This document shows positions 19,801 to 34,800 of a DNA stretch of 64,000 nt, piece by piece. The notes beneath the pieces were generated by a model that was given only the letters and a program-made list of their open reading frames with translations, did no database searches and was not told the origin of the DNA. Made by a program: the position numbers and the translations under genes. Source of the DNA: a virus; IMG/VR virus record IMGVR_UViG_3300026292_000006, positions 1 through 64,000 of that record. One strand, written 5' to 3'. Numbering within the stretch: the stretch's first letter is position 1; every line of letters begins with the position of its first letter.

Positions 19801-22800
19801 CTCACGAATGCGAGTTAAGCAATACAAGATGTGAGATCTAGTTGTTGTTGGGAATGCAATAAATGTGCCTTCTCCATCAAACCATCCTTGAGATAGTTTA
19901 AATGCACCAGCATTACCACCAGTTACCAAGTCATATCTAACTGCCTTAAGGACATCGAGTGCGAAGTCAATAGTTAAGTTAGTAGTTGGATACTGTTGTT
20001 GTGTCTCAGTGAATGCTCTCTGTGATATAGATTGAGTGTTAAAGAGTAAGACATTAGCAACACGCTTCTGGTTAACCATTCCAGCACCAAGAGTATGAGT
20101 CATGATGTCGAATAAAGTCTCAGTTGCAGATGTGCAATCGTAACAAGTACCTGCTTGATATACTGTATTTCCGTTGTATGGGAATGTCTTAGTTACACTA
20201 GCAGTTAAGTAGTTAACATTATTCTCTGCTGCCTCTCTAATAGTATTGATAAAGATATCAGTTAGGGTGCTAAGAGCAGATGCAGATTCTGGGCAAGTTT
20301 GATTCCAGTTACCAACTTGTCCTGATCCACCATTATTAGCATCCCAAGTAACAGACAAGTCTCTAACAACAACATCAGGTGTATACTTGATAGGCCAACA
20401 GATTGGCATCTGATATGCACGTCCATTAACTATACCAGGATTCTGAATACCATCAGTAACAAACTGAATTAGAGAAGTAATTTCACTTTCAACATTAGAT
20501 GATTCTGTACCTGTATAGTTGTAATCAACAAGTCTTCCTCTCCAGTATTCTAGTTTTGTGCTAACTGGGTAAGCCCATGAGTTAACAGCAGTAATAGGTA
20601 AGACTCTATCATCTGCATAGTCAGTTGCACGTGGATAATAATGATTAGTTGCATTCTGGTCACTTGTGCAAGTGAATACAATTGACCTAGGAGCAAGAGT
20701 AATATTGTCATTCTGAGTCAATGTATGACCAACAACAGTAAGTGTTAGGTCACCTGTTACAGGATTATAGTAACCATCTGTAGGTGTTAGTTGTACTCCA
20801 CTATCAACAACAGTGATAGCATTTGAAGCACCAGATACCCATGTGTGTCTGTAGTCACCACCCTTGATAACAGCACCGTTGATAGCAGATACAAATGTAT
20901 GTGCATAACGGTTACCAACTCCACCAATACCAACGTTAATTGTAATAGTACCAGTCTGTTTCTTAACTCCACCAGTCTTAGCAGCCACGAAGGTATGGTC
21001 AGACTTATCAGGAGATTTACCCATGAATAAGTCGAATGTAGTTGCAGTGCAATTGCTGACTGCTAACCATTCATCGCTACCAGGATCAGTTGCTCTTGGA
21101 TATGCATGGATAGACTCATTGTCATCTCTATCACATGTCATATGAATTGCACCATCTTCCAACCAGACATAAGTATTTGCTTTCTCAATACCATTTGAAG
21201 TAGCAGATACAAACTTATGGTCGTAGTTACCACCACCAATCAATACTCCAGGTATTGCACTGACAAATGTATGTGCATACTGATTATTTGCAGCAGCAAC
21301 ACCAACGTCTAATGTAATCCAACCATTCTGTCTGTGGACACATCCTGCAACAGCAGAATCAAATGTATGAGTAAAGTCACCACCAACCTTAACAGCACCA
21401 GAGGTTGCAGATACAAATCTATGCTCTCCGAGGTAAGTAGCAGCACCAACATCGATAGTAATTTCAGAATCCTTCCAATGAATACCATCAGTAACAGCAC
21501 TTACAAAGGTGTGTGTATATTGACCACCACCTGATACAGCACCAACTGATGTACCACCAGCCCAGTTGTGGACTGAAGTATTAGAAGACTTACCAATGTT
21601 AATGGTAATAGTATGACCAGTTACAGAATGAATAGGAAGTGCAGTGTCATAATATGGATCCTTCTTATGAGTAATTCCGTTAGCAGATGCAGTTTGGAAT
21701 GTGTGAGCAGTTACGTTAGTTGAAGGAATAGTATCCAATACAACTACGTCAAATGTATTAGTAGTTACGTCACGAATCTGAATCCACTTACCGCTAATTG
21801 GGTCACTGCTACGTGGATAAGTATGGTCACTACCATTACTATCCTGCATACATCTGAATGTCAGTGAATTATCAGCAATCTTAATCCAATCATTTTCATT
21901 GTATCCATGACTTGCAACAGTCAGTCTCAAACGACCTGTATTTGGATTGTAATCAGCAGCAGTAACTGTAGACTGAGTAACTCCAGCAGCACGAGGATAT
22001 GTATGAGTAGTAGAGAAGTTGTCCTGAGCACACTTGAATGATAATCCATCATCAACAAGTTTGACGGAAGATGTTGCTCTATGAAGACCATTAGCAACTG
22101 CACTTGAGAATACATGAGTATGCTGACCACCACTGATTACACAGTTTTGTGCAGATGCAGTGAGGACAAAGTTATGTGCAGTAGTATCTGTAATAGCACC
22201 CTGTCCACCGTTAACGTTGAGTGTTATGGTTGTGCCAGTTACAGCAGTGATTGTTATTGCAGTGTCATAAACATAGTCACTACCACCAGTACCAGTTGCA
22301 GCTGATCCAGCAGCACGAGGATATGTCTTCTGAGTTGTGTTACCGTCACCATTGTAATCACAAGTGAATACTAAGGAATCTGCGACGAGTTTAACACTCT
22401 CATTAACCTGTAGATGATGGTCACCGATTGTCAAGACCAAATCACCACTTGTAGGACTGTAAGTAGCGTTAGTTACACTGAATGTTTCTTGAGGAGTGTT
22501 ACCAACATATACATCAAATGTATTGGTTGTTATATTCTCAACATCTACCCAAAGGTCTGCTAGTGGGTCACTAGGACGTGGGTATGTTTTGTTAGAAATA
22601 TTACCATCCATTCCACAGTTGAAGCTGATGCTATCAGGTGTGAAATGTACTCTGTCACCAATTACAAAACCGTGGTCTGGGACTGTAACAGTCATCATAC
22701 CAGTTACAGCATCATAAGTTGCACCTGTAATAGTATGTGCAGAAGCAGACCTGAATGGATGAGGACCTATATCCAGAGTCATTAGACCAGTGGTAGGCTC

Positions 22801-25800
22801 ATAAGTTGCATCACTTACGTTGTAAGGTGCAAGAGGAGTTGCTCCAACATTTACATCAAAGTTATTACCAGATACGTTGGAAATCTCAAGATACTTGTTA
22901 GATGCAGGGTCAGTGCTACGTGGATATGAGTGCTGAGTAGCATGTCCATCCATATCACAAGTGAAGATAATGGAGTTATCTGCTAACTTAATCATATCCC
23001 CATTACTGAATGGGTTGTTAGCAACAGTCAGTGTTAATACACCAGTAGTTGCAACGAATGATGCAGCAGTTGCAGTATACTTAGCATCTCCAGTATTCTC
23101 AATTACGATTGAATGGTCATATGCTCTGTCACGCTTTTGCTTAATGCTACTACCTACAGCAGACTGGAAGGCATGTGTATAAGCACCACCAGACTTGAAT
23201 GCTGCACGTTTGATAGCACCCTTATGAGCACGGATAAATGTATGAGCAGAAGTATTAGTAGAAGGAGTCTTATCGAGAACCTTAACACGGAATGTGTCAG
23301 TAGTTACGTTATCGATAGTTAACCATGTGCCAGATGAATAATCTGTAGGACGTGGATATACATGCTCAGTAGCATGTGAATCCTTATTACATGTAAAGAC
23401 TAAACTGTAATCCTCAAACTTAATTGCTTCACCGTTTGCCATACCATGATTCTCAACGGTAACAGTCATAAATCCTGTTGTGCCATTGTAAGAAATAGCA
23501 GTAGGTGTTACACCAGCATGCTTAATGAATGTATGAGCAGTTGTGTTGGTAGAAGGAGCACTACTTAAGATATTGAAGGAGATGCTACCTTGCTCAACAG
23601 CAGTAACTGTTACTGGAGTATTATATGCAGGGTCAGAAGTCCTTGGATATGCATGTAAAGTCTGATGATTATCTTGAGCACAAGTGAATACAAATCCTTC
23701 CTTAGCAATCCAAATCTTCTCACCAACCTCAACGTTATGAGGTCCTGTGATGACCTTCATCACACCTGTAGATGGGTTGTAATCAACATCTTGTGGGTCG
23801 TAACCTATGAATGGAGTCTTACCAACATTCACATCGAATGTATCAGTTGTTACATTCTTAAGTTTTAACCACTTACCAGATACAGGGTCAGAGGAGCGAG
23901 GATATGTATGGTCAGATGTATTACCATCAAAGTCGCAACGGAAGGTTAATCCATTATCATCAATCTTGATTAATGATCCATCATCAAGACCATGACCTGC
24001 AACAGTAAGAGTTAGATAACCAGTATCTCCATTATAAGAAGCATTGGTTGCAGTATGAGTATCAATAGTTGTGCGAGGATATGTATGGTTGCTACCGAAG
24101 CTGTCCTGAGCACATGTAAATGTTAGAGAACCATCTGCTAACTTGATATTCTGACCAGACTTAAGGTTATGAGCACCAATGTTAAGCTTTAACTTACCAG
24201 TATTAGGATCGTAATCTGCATCATTAACATTCTTAGTAGTATTAGCAGTTGTGCCAACGTTAATTCTAATAGTGTTAGCATCAACAACACTCAATTCTCT
24301 CCACTGTCTGCTAACTGGGTCAGATCCACGTGGATATGCTTTAGCAGATGAGTTACCATCCATTGTGCAAGTGAAGAGGATTGAATCATCCTCAATCATT
24401 ATCTTGTCACCAGCAGAGAAACTATGACCAGTAATTGTTAGGTCAAGGTTACCGTTAGATGGTGTATAAGATGCACCTGTTGGAGTATGGTGTGTTACAC
24501 CATTGCTGATAATCTTAAGAGACTCCTTATATGCAGGGTCAGTTACACGAGGATAAGTATGCTCAGTAGCATTACCATCCATTGAGCATGTAAATGTTAA
24601 TCCATCAGTAGCAAGTGAAACAGTATCATTTGCCTTCATAAAGGTTGCAAGAAGGACACTGTTTGTAGCAGCAGACTTAAATGTATGAGCAGTTGTGTTA
24701 GTAGATGGAGTGTTATTTAATACTTTAACATCAAATGTATCGTTAGTTCTAGCTAAGACTTTCAACCATCTATCGTTAGCTGGGTCAGTCTTTCTAGGAT
24801 AAGAGTGATAAGAAGCACCACTATCTTGCTGACATGTGAATGTGACAGCACCCTCATGAAGTTTGACATAGTTACCAATATGAATTCCATGATCTGCAGA
24901 AGTGATAGTCATCACACCTGTTGATGGATTATATGCAGCATCAGTAGGAGTGAGGTGAGTAGCAGATACAAACTTATGGTTATAATCACCACCTGTGTGG
25001 ATTGCACCAGAGTTAGCACTTACAAATGCATGAGCATAGTTACCACCAGCAATCACTGGAGTTAATCCAGCAGTACCAACGAAGATATGTTGTGTCTGGT
25101 TAGAAGACTTACCAACGTTAACACGAATCTTACCAGTCTGATGGTGAATACCATTAGCATCAGCAGATACAAATGTATGATTGTATACATCATTAACACC
25201 AGATATACCAACGTTAACATCTATAGTAGTTGCCTGAGCATTAGAAACTGTTAACCACTGGTCAAATGTTGGGTCAGTGACACGTGGATATGTGTGGTTA
25301 GTAGCGTTGTTATCCTTATCACATTTCAGTGTAATAGAATGAGGAGCAATCTTAATTCTGTCTCCATTAGACACACCATGAGATGCACCAAGAGTAATGG
25401 TCATTACACCTGTAGTTGGGATGTAATTTACATTAGTTGCTGTCTTTCTCTCACGAGTTACATCTTCAACCTTGATTGAATTCTGATAATATGGGTCAGC
25501 ACCAGCAGTGATTGCTAAATCACCAGAGTAGTTAGAACCAGATGCTCTAGGATATGTGTGGTTACTACCATGTCCATCCTGAGCACAAGTAAAGATTAGA
25601 GAATCATCGTCAATTCTGATTGAATCACCATCTCTCCATACAGCGTATGTGTGGACAGAAGATGCAGCAGCAGACTGGAATACGTGAGTTGTTACGTTAG
25701 TAGAAGGTACGTCAAATAAGACTTTAACATCAAATGTATTCGTTGTTACATTCTCAATAGGAATCCACTGACCAGATACAGGGTCAGTATTACGTGGATA

Positions 25801-28800
25801 TGGATGATCTGATGATTGACCATCTTGGTCGCAACGGAAGGTTACTGCATTATCATCAAGTTTAACTCTATCACCTTCAAGTAAACCATGACCATTAATA
25901 GTCAGAGTCATGATACCTGTTGTTGGGTTGTAACCAGCGTTAGTTGGAGTTAGAGCATTTTCAGCAACGAATGAATGGACGTGGTTTCCACCAGTCTGCA
26001 CACATCCACTAGCAGCAGATACAAATGTATGCTCAGTTGTATTAGAAGAAATACCAACCATCAATGTAACTGTGCCATCAGGTCTCTCAACACCAGAAGA
26101 CTTAGCAGATACAAATGTATGAGTAGAAGTGTCTTGAGACTTACCTACATGGACATCAAATGTATTTTGATTAACATTAGAAATAGGTAACCACTCATGA
26201 TGAGATGGGTCAGACATTCTAGGATATGCATGGTTGGTAGCATTACCATCCTTAGCACATGTAAATGTAATGGACTCAGGATCCATCTTAATCTTATCAT
26301 TTGCTTTCCAGATACCACCTTGAGAACCTGAGCTGAAGGTGTGGACTGTATCGTTAGTAATTGCATTATGTCCGAAGAAACGTCCAGTTGTGATATCAAA
26401 GTAATCACCTGTTACGTTATGGACAGTTACCCACTTACCGCTAATTGGGTCAGTGCTACGTGGATAGGTATGAGTTGTAGAATTATCATCCTTCTCACAT
26501 CTCCAAGTAACAGCACCATCTGTAAGCATGATTTTGTCTCCATCATGCAATCCATGACCTTGGACAAACAGGGTCATGACACTGGTTGTTACATCATAAC
26601 TTCCATCAGTAGCAGTCATAGTAGATGGAGCAGTAAACCCATGATTAGGTACTGTCAATGTCATTATACCCAACTGTGGGTTATAAGCTGCTGTAGTTAC
26701 TGTATGGAGAGATGTGCCAACTGAATGGACTGGAGTAGGTTTGTTATAAACTGGGTCAGCACCACTATTAAGAGTGTAGTTAGAACCAGATGCTCTAGGA
26801 TATGTGTGGTTAGTAGCATGGTCATCCTGAGCACAAGTAAATGTTAGAGAGTTAGTTTGTACTTTAACTGCATCACCACCCTTGATGATGTTTCCTCTAT
26901 GAATACTATTAGCAACAGCACTCTGGAATACATGAGTAGTTGTGTTTGTGCAAGGGACATTCTCTAGGACTTGAATACTGAAGTTAGTATTAGTGCAATT
27001 AAATACCTGAATCCACTTACCTGAAACAGGGTCAGTAGAGCGAGGATATGCATGGTCACTTGCTTGACCATCTTGGTCGCAACGGAATACTACTGCATTA
27101 TCAGAAATCTTAATGTAGTCACCATCTGAGAGGTAGTGAGTACCAGAAGTGATAGTCATCACACCAGTTGCTGTATCAAATGTAGCACCTGTAGGTGTAA
27201 TGCCAGTCTCAGGAATGAAGGTATGAGCAGACTGGTTAGTAGATGGGACAGAATTCAATACTTGGACATCAAATGTATCCTTAGTAACGTTAGTAACATC
27301 TAACCACTGAGTTGCAGCAGGGTCACCAACACGAGGGTAACGGTGCTCACTAAACCCACCGTCAAGGGTGCAATTGAAGTTGATAGAATTCTTAGCAATC
27401 ATAACTCTATCACCATTGCTGAATCCGTGGTCAACAATAGTAAGAGTCATAATACCCGTAGTTGGGTTATATGCAGCACTTGTATTATGATGTGTCTCAG
27501 GACCTTTCAACCAGTTGTTGCCCAGAGTCATCTTCATCAAACCTGTAGTAGGTGTGAAGTCAACAGCAGAAGGAGTTAAATTAACGCTAGTTGACATACC
27601 AACGTTAACATTAAATGTATTTGTTGTAGATCCAGTTACAGGTAACCATTGTCCAGCAACAGGGTCTGTAAGTCTTGGATATGAGTGCTCAGTTGCATTA
27701 CCATCCATGTCACATGTAAAGGTCAAGCTGTTAGGCTTAATCTTAACCATGTCACCATTACCAATATTATGTCCATTAGATGTGATGGTCATAATACCAG
27801 TAAGAGGATTATACTGAGCATTACTTACTGGATATCTGCTACGTCCACGTAAATCATGATTACCAATATGTAATACTAAGTCACCTGATAGAGGATCGTA
27901 ATCTGCATCTGTTGGTGTGAAATTAACCTGAGGTGTAGTACCAACATTAAGAGTAATACTATTAGAAGTTGTGCCAGTAATTGCAATAGGCTCATTATGT
28001 ACTGGGTCAGTTATCCTAGGATATGGGTGAATGGACTTATAGTTGTCCATTGCACATGTGAAGTTAAGAGAGTAAGGTGTAATCTTAACGTGTGTACCAG
28101 TGCTTAATTGGTGAGCACCAATAGTAAGAGTCAACTCACCAGTTGCTGAATTATAAGAAGCACCTGATGGTGTGAAATGTTTGATAGGAGACTCACCGAT
28201 ATTAACCTCGAATGAATCCTCAGTAGCATTCTCTACTGCCAACCACTTACCACTTGCAGGGTCAGTAGACCTTGGATATACGTGGTTAGTATAATGGTTA
28301 TCCATGTCACATGTGAATGTCATGGAGTTATCCTGAATCAGGATCTGGTCACCATTACCGAATCCATGCTTAGAAGCATGAATCTTAAGCATACCTGTTT
28401 TAGCGGTAAACTCAGCATCAGTTGCTACATGGTTAGTTGCCTCAACAAAGTTATGGTCACCAACATCAAGCATTAATTCTCCAGTTGCTTGGTCGTAGGT
28501 AGCATTAGAGACATCATATTCTCTCTTAGCAGTTTGACCAACTTGGACTTTAAAAGTATTGAGTGTTACTTCTTCAATTGCTAACCACTGGTCGCCAGCT
28601 GGATCCTTCTCTCTAGGATATCCATGATTAGACCCATGATTGTCCTGAGAGCATGTGAATACTAAAGATCCAGTATGAATCTTAACTTGGTCACCAGTAC
28701 TGAATCCATGTCCAGGAATAGTTACTTCAAGAATACCACTGTCAGGGTCATAGTCAGCATCAGTTGCAGTATGAGTTGTAGAATCAGCGAAGTTATGACT

Positions 28801-31800
28801 TGGTACTGTAACTGTCATTACACCCGAATGTGGGTTGTATGCAGCATCAGTAGGAGTGAATGGTAGAACTCCAACATCAATAATATCTACTGCTGTATTA
28901 CCAACAGGGTCACCAGAGCGAGGATATGAATGATTAGTAGCATTACCATCTTGTGTGCAACTAAAGATTAAGGAATTAGTCTTAAGTTGAATCTTAGTAT
29001 TATTAGTAAAGTCATGTGAACCAACATTCAATACTAGGTCACCAGTGCTTGCATCGTAATCAGCATGTGATACATCGTATGCAATCTTAGGTGTAGGTCC
29101 GACATTAACAACGAATGTATTAGTCTGTACTGGCTCTCCGTTTGGACGTGAGCTGGTAGTAACACCGAATCCAGCATAATCTGCATCAGCAAAGATACCA
29201 CTACCACCAGTTAAACCAGTGTTAGTCTGACCAGGTGTAGTTGCTTCACCAACAGGGGTGCCATCAATCCACATCTTAACACGTCCTGGACCAGTACCGA
29301 TGTCACCACCAACACGAATCTCAAATGATATTTCGTGGTCACCACCATCAAAGTAAGATGTTAGATTACTAATTTGTAGGTCAAGCATTGCAAGACCAGT
29401 ATCTGATGTATAAGAAGCACCACCAGAATATGAATTTGTTGCAGTACCTGCACGAAGTCTTAGATATGTGCCACTGTCTCTGATACCTAACCAAACACCA
29501 GAAGTTGCACTACCTGCTTCAAACAATGTGCAATCTACAGGAGAGGAACTTGGAAGTGTAGTTACAAGACGGAATACAGCATCTTCATCAGGTGTAATAC
29601 CAATACTACTATCTGAAGTGGAAATATTAGATTCACCGAAACTAAAGTCTCTAGTTAGGCTATTATTCATAGTGGTTGTAATACCACCACCTCCACCACC
29701 AGCACCTTGTCCAGTACCAGCTGGGTTAGAGATAAACAGTCTGTTAGTAGGCTTAGGTGTTGCGTCGTAGAATCTTTGATTTACTGAGTGACCAGCATTA
29801 TTAGTAATAATCTGATCCTTCATCGCACGGATTGCATATTCTTTTGCCTTATTAACAATCCATACAGACTCAGTTGCCTGAGATGTTACGTGTAGTAAGT
29901 TACCACCAGAGTTAACATAGAATTCTGTACCATACTGTAGGTAGTTGTTTCCACCATACTTAAGGTTGAATACCATTGCACGGAGGATATCAGTTACGTC
30001 ATGGACGCAGTTGATAGGACCACCAGGAATGTTTAACGACGGGAATTGTTTAGTGCCTTCTGCAACCGCTTGTTCAGCAATATAGCGTATGTTTCCATCA
30101 ATAGCATCTCCACAAAGTTTATAAACTTCTTCTCTAGGATTCTGCTCATAAGTTTCTACAGGTTTGAATTCTGGGTTACCCTCATCATGGTAGTCTCTAC
30201 CTAATGCATTACGCATTACAAGAGCACACATATCACGAAGTAGTTTAACTACAGTGATAGATGCTTCCCATTCACCTTCGATATGCTTAAGTGAGTTATC
30301 CTCTGTTTCGATATACAATGCAGCAGCATCGTATGTTTTCTCGTTACAGTCATACTGTATATCATGACTGATAGAATCAATCATGTCAAGTACGTCATCC
30401 TCACAGTTAACAGCCCCGCCAGGAATGTTGAGTCCTTCAAACTTAGAAAGGTCATTCATGACTCCAACAACTTCTTTAGCAATGACGTGCTTGTTACGTT
30501 GAATCATTTCAACAGCATCAAGGAATCTGTCATTTTGTGAGCGAGTTGCATAAGGGAATCCTTCATCCTCAATTACAATTGTGTCATCTCTATATGCAGT
30601 ATTAGTTGTGTATAGTGGTGAATAGTAATCCTCCTGAACTTGAGCAGGAACTCCAAACTCAGCAGCAACTTCACCTGGAGATAGAAGAAGGTTATTAAGT
30701 GCCTTCATGCAAAGCATCTTGGCAAACTCAATAGCGTCAAGCATAGGATTAATCTCATGCTCAACATGTAAAATGTTCTGGTTGGAATCTAGGTAGTTAT
30801 CGATGACATGTTGTGTCTGATAAGTACCACCTGTGCAAAGGTCATTAATTACAGCTGGGAGAATATGGTCTTTAATATCTCTCTCACAATATGGTTGACC
30901 ATATCCAGGCATTTCAAGGAAATCATAATTAGTAGAATTGATTGTCTGCTGATACTTGTTCTGAATATACTCAGCAGTTTCTTCTGCAATATAATCTCTA
31001 TTCTTCCAGATCAAGACACCTGAATCTCTAAACCTAACATCGTTAGGAGCAACAACTTCAAGTAAATCTCTACCTAATGCTTTAATATAATCCTGTACCG
31101 CAGTAGATGCAGGTGTAGAGAAGTTATTAGGTACTCTTAATTTACTTGTGTATGTACCAGCAAGATCTGAGCTTGTAGTTGTCAAGACTGTGATACAAAG
31201 GTCAACAACTTTATCCCATGTATACAATGCTTGAAGCACTTCTTCCTGAATGTGATCTAACTTACCTGAAGCAGTTAGATAAGTCCTTGCAGTATAAAGG
31301 GTATGATAGTTTCCACCTTCATGAAGGTCTTTAATGATAGCACCTAAGATGTAATCTTTAGTGTCTCTAATACATGTATTGGTACCACCGTAGAAATTAG
31401 AAGCAGGATCGTCACCTCTAATTGTAAAGTCACTAAACGTAGCCTTCATCATACCAACTGCTTCTTCAGCAATCCAAGGACCATTAAGGTCAAGGATATC
31501 TGCACAGTTTCTATATTCTTGACGACCTAAGTCAACATCTTCAATAATGATATCACGCTCATCATAATCAACTTTCTTAGCAGTAGCAGAAGAAGTATTC
31601 TGTCCAGTGTAAGTTGCATATACAGAAGTTGTAGATACAATAAATGGTGCTTCACCATCTAATCCTAGGACAATATTAAGTTCGTTAGGATCAAATTGAT
31701 TAGAAGGTGTAAATCCAGAAGAGTGGTCAGCAACACCTTTCTTAACGTAGAAGTTATCAATATGTCCAGTCCATCCACTTAAAGTCTGGAATGACATTCC

Positions 31801-34800
31801 AAGCCAGAATGGTGCATATTGGTAATCATTATTATCAGTCCAGTTAGCACCAACTTGAGCACCGTTAACATATGCCTGAGTAACGTTAGATGATCTAACA
31901 ATCTCAATATGATACCAAGTACCAGTTGTAGTGAATACGTTAGTAGAAGAGATACCTAAAGTTGTGCCATTATAAACTTTTAATTGTTGTCCATCAAAAC
32001 GGACATTAAGTCCAGAGTTAACATCAAGACGACGTAAATCAAACAGATATTGAGTACCAACGTTAACTCCTGGTCTAAACCAACCAGAGATAGTAAAGTC
32101 ACCTGTACCGAAGTTATAATCGTAACTATCAGCAGCAGCGATATATCCAGATGTAGGAATGTATATTGACTTAGTTCCTGTCAATTCTGGTTTCTTAACA
32201 ATCACAGACTGTGTTACAGCACCTTGGACTGTTAAGGTAGAATTGGTAATAATTTCATTTAACTGGAAGTTTCCAGTGATACCTGAGGTAAATATCCACT
32301 TAAGACCAGAGTTAGCACCAATAGAAGTAGCACTAGCACCAGATGTTACACCTTTAATTACATCACCAGTAGCAAACAATCCAGTGGACTTATCCTTATA
32401 TGCAAGTTTTGTAGTTCTTACAGTCTCACCATCTTGGAATGTACCATCTGTGATGCTTGCAAGTGCATTAACATTGGTAAGGTTACCAGCAGTCATTGCA
32501 GTAGTTGCAATACCAGCTAAGGTGTCAATATAGGTCTTAACGTTTGCACAGTTAGCAATATCCTGATTATTACCTGTACCGTAGTTTGCATCGTAACGAT
32601 GTGCAGGAGCAGTACCACCAGAGTAAGTAGTTGGGTCATTTAAGTTATATCCAATACCACTTAAATCCTTCCAATACATCAAGTTATTGATAGCACGTTT
32701 CGCCAATTCTGCTGCTTGTGTGAAAGCATGAACTGCTTCTGCTTCTTCACCAACAATACCGTTAGTTAGAGGCACACCAGCGTCATCGAAGAATTTCTTA
32801 GTGAATTCAACAATATTAAAGTTACCACCAGATCCAAGGTCGTTAGCAAGAGCATCAATCATATAACCAAGGTCACGACGACACTTCTCTTGGTGAGGTG
32901 AATATGTGCCTTCTGTTTCATCAGGCAATTCACCAAGGTTACCATTAGTAAGAGTAGTCTCTACAATATTCCATAAAGTAGTAACTGCTGCTTGGACATC
33001 AGAGCAATTGTTAGCATCGGTATTTGAAGCATTACTACCGTTTGTACCGTAATCATCGCCAGGTGAAGGGTCAGCAGTAATAGTAGTGTCTTGATATGCA
33101 GTCCAAGAGTCACCAGAGTTTACAGCACTGATTGTTCCTGAATACTGGTTAGCAAGAGCAGCATTCATTCTATCAGTCGCTTTTTCGTAAGCAAACTTAG
33201 TTTCTGCACTTTGGCCATTGATGTATGTGAAGGTGCCATTTACATCGAAGTACTGCTGACAGAACTTACGAGTATAGCGGTTACCACCTGCATACATGTC
33301 AATTGCTAATGCATCAACGAAATATTCAATATCTCTCTTACATTTTGCATCTGAAGGAATAGAAGAGCTAGGATACTGCGTCTTCATATCATCAAATGCC
33401 ATTCCAGCAATCATTGCTTTATTCTTCTGAATTAAGCGATATGCGTCTTTAAATCTACTCCAGTTGTTAGTAATAACATCTGAAGGGAAATAATAGTCAG
33501 GATAGTCAATTGCAATGCTTGCTTCGGCAAAATCGATGATTTCTTGCTTATTATTAGCAACGTTACGTTTTGCGTCTAAAAATCTGTTTCCAGCGATTCC
33601 GTGGAATGTAGAAACGGGGTTTCCATAATCTACGTCTTTAGAAACGATTCTATCGCCAACTTCGATATTTCCGTTAGCAAGATTGGTATAAGTGATTTCT
33701 GTAGTTCTTACTTCTTCAAAATCAAGGAAATCAGCGTTAATACGCTCTTCATCATTATAAAGCTCTGTAGGAGTAATAGAAGACTGTGAAATGTCATCTA
33801 GGATAACATTTGGATTTTCAAGACTTACAAGACGCTCAAACAGTAATCCGAAGAAAGTAGACCCTCTATTAATGATTAATTCGTCAACAACCTCAGAAGT
33901 GATAGGATCAACGTATGGAGAGATAAATGTAATCTGTCCAGCAATCTTAGAAGATGCAGAGTAGATATACTCGTTAAGTTTAAGATCAAAGATACCAGTC
34001 TCAAATTTAGCAGTACCTGAAGTCTTAGAAACAACTAGACGGTCATTTACAACACCATCGACAACGTTAGTCTCTTCAATGATAGCAGTGTCACCTTCAA
34101 GGTTAGTAACACTTTCACCGAATCTAAAGATAGTTTCAGTGTTAACTAGAGTTACAGATTCAACTAGAGCAGAGAAGATTTCACCTCTTACAATTTCTTC
34201 GTTAAGTTGGAAGGTACCAGGACCGACATTAATAACATCAATATGATTCAATCCTGAATCAATTACAGTACCAAAAGCATCAGAGAATACACCTTGGACT
34301 GTTTGTCCTAAAGTTGGGAAAATACCGTAGTTAGATCCACCACCAGAAGTGTAAAGTGCAATTCTGTAGATAGGTGTAGGAGTAACTCCTAAGATTCTAT
34401 AGTTAACTTTAGATGCTGGTTTAGGTGGCTCAGAGAATACTAAGTTAGGACCAACAACTTGATAAGATTCACCAGGTGCCTGAATAACACCGTTAAGTGT
34501 AATCATCAACTGATTCTGTTGGACAATTACTTGCTCACCTTCAACAGTAATTGGGAATTGCTTGTCTATACCATTAAACTGTGGTGAAATATCATCTAAT
34601 TTCTTAACAATAGAAGTTAAGATTTCCTCAGAAGATGTCAAACGCTTCTTACGGAAGAGAACCTCGGTATTGTTGTAATCAGTATAGATTGGTTGTGCAG
34701 CACCAAATGATGTGATTTGGTTTACATTACTATAGTTGTTAATGTTAACCTGTTTAGTAAACTCAGTACCAATCTTACGTCCAGATACGTCCTTACCACC

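Noticed and set aside
26341-26724. Plus-strand frame of 127 codons inside the YPR array region
   Set aside because: The minus-strand frame here is clearly coding (conserved repeats); the plus frame is a shadow of the repeats and recurs weakly opposite other copies.
20590-29080. DNA repeats that might be a CRISPR or recent tandem duplication
   Set aside because: Copies vary in length and at most codons; conservation is at the protein level in one continuous frame.
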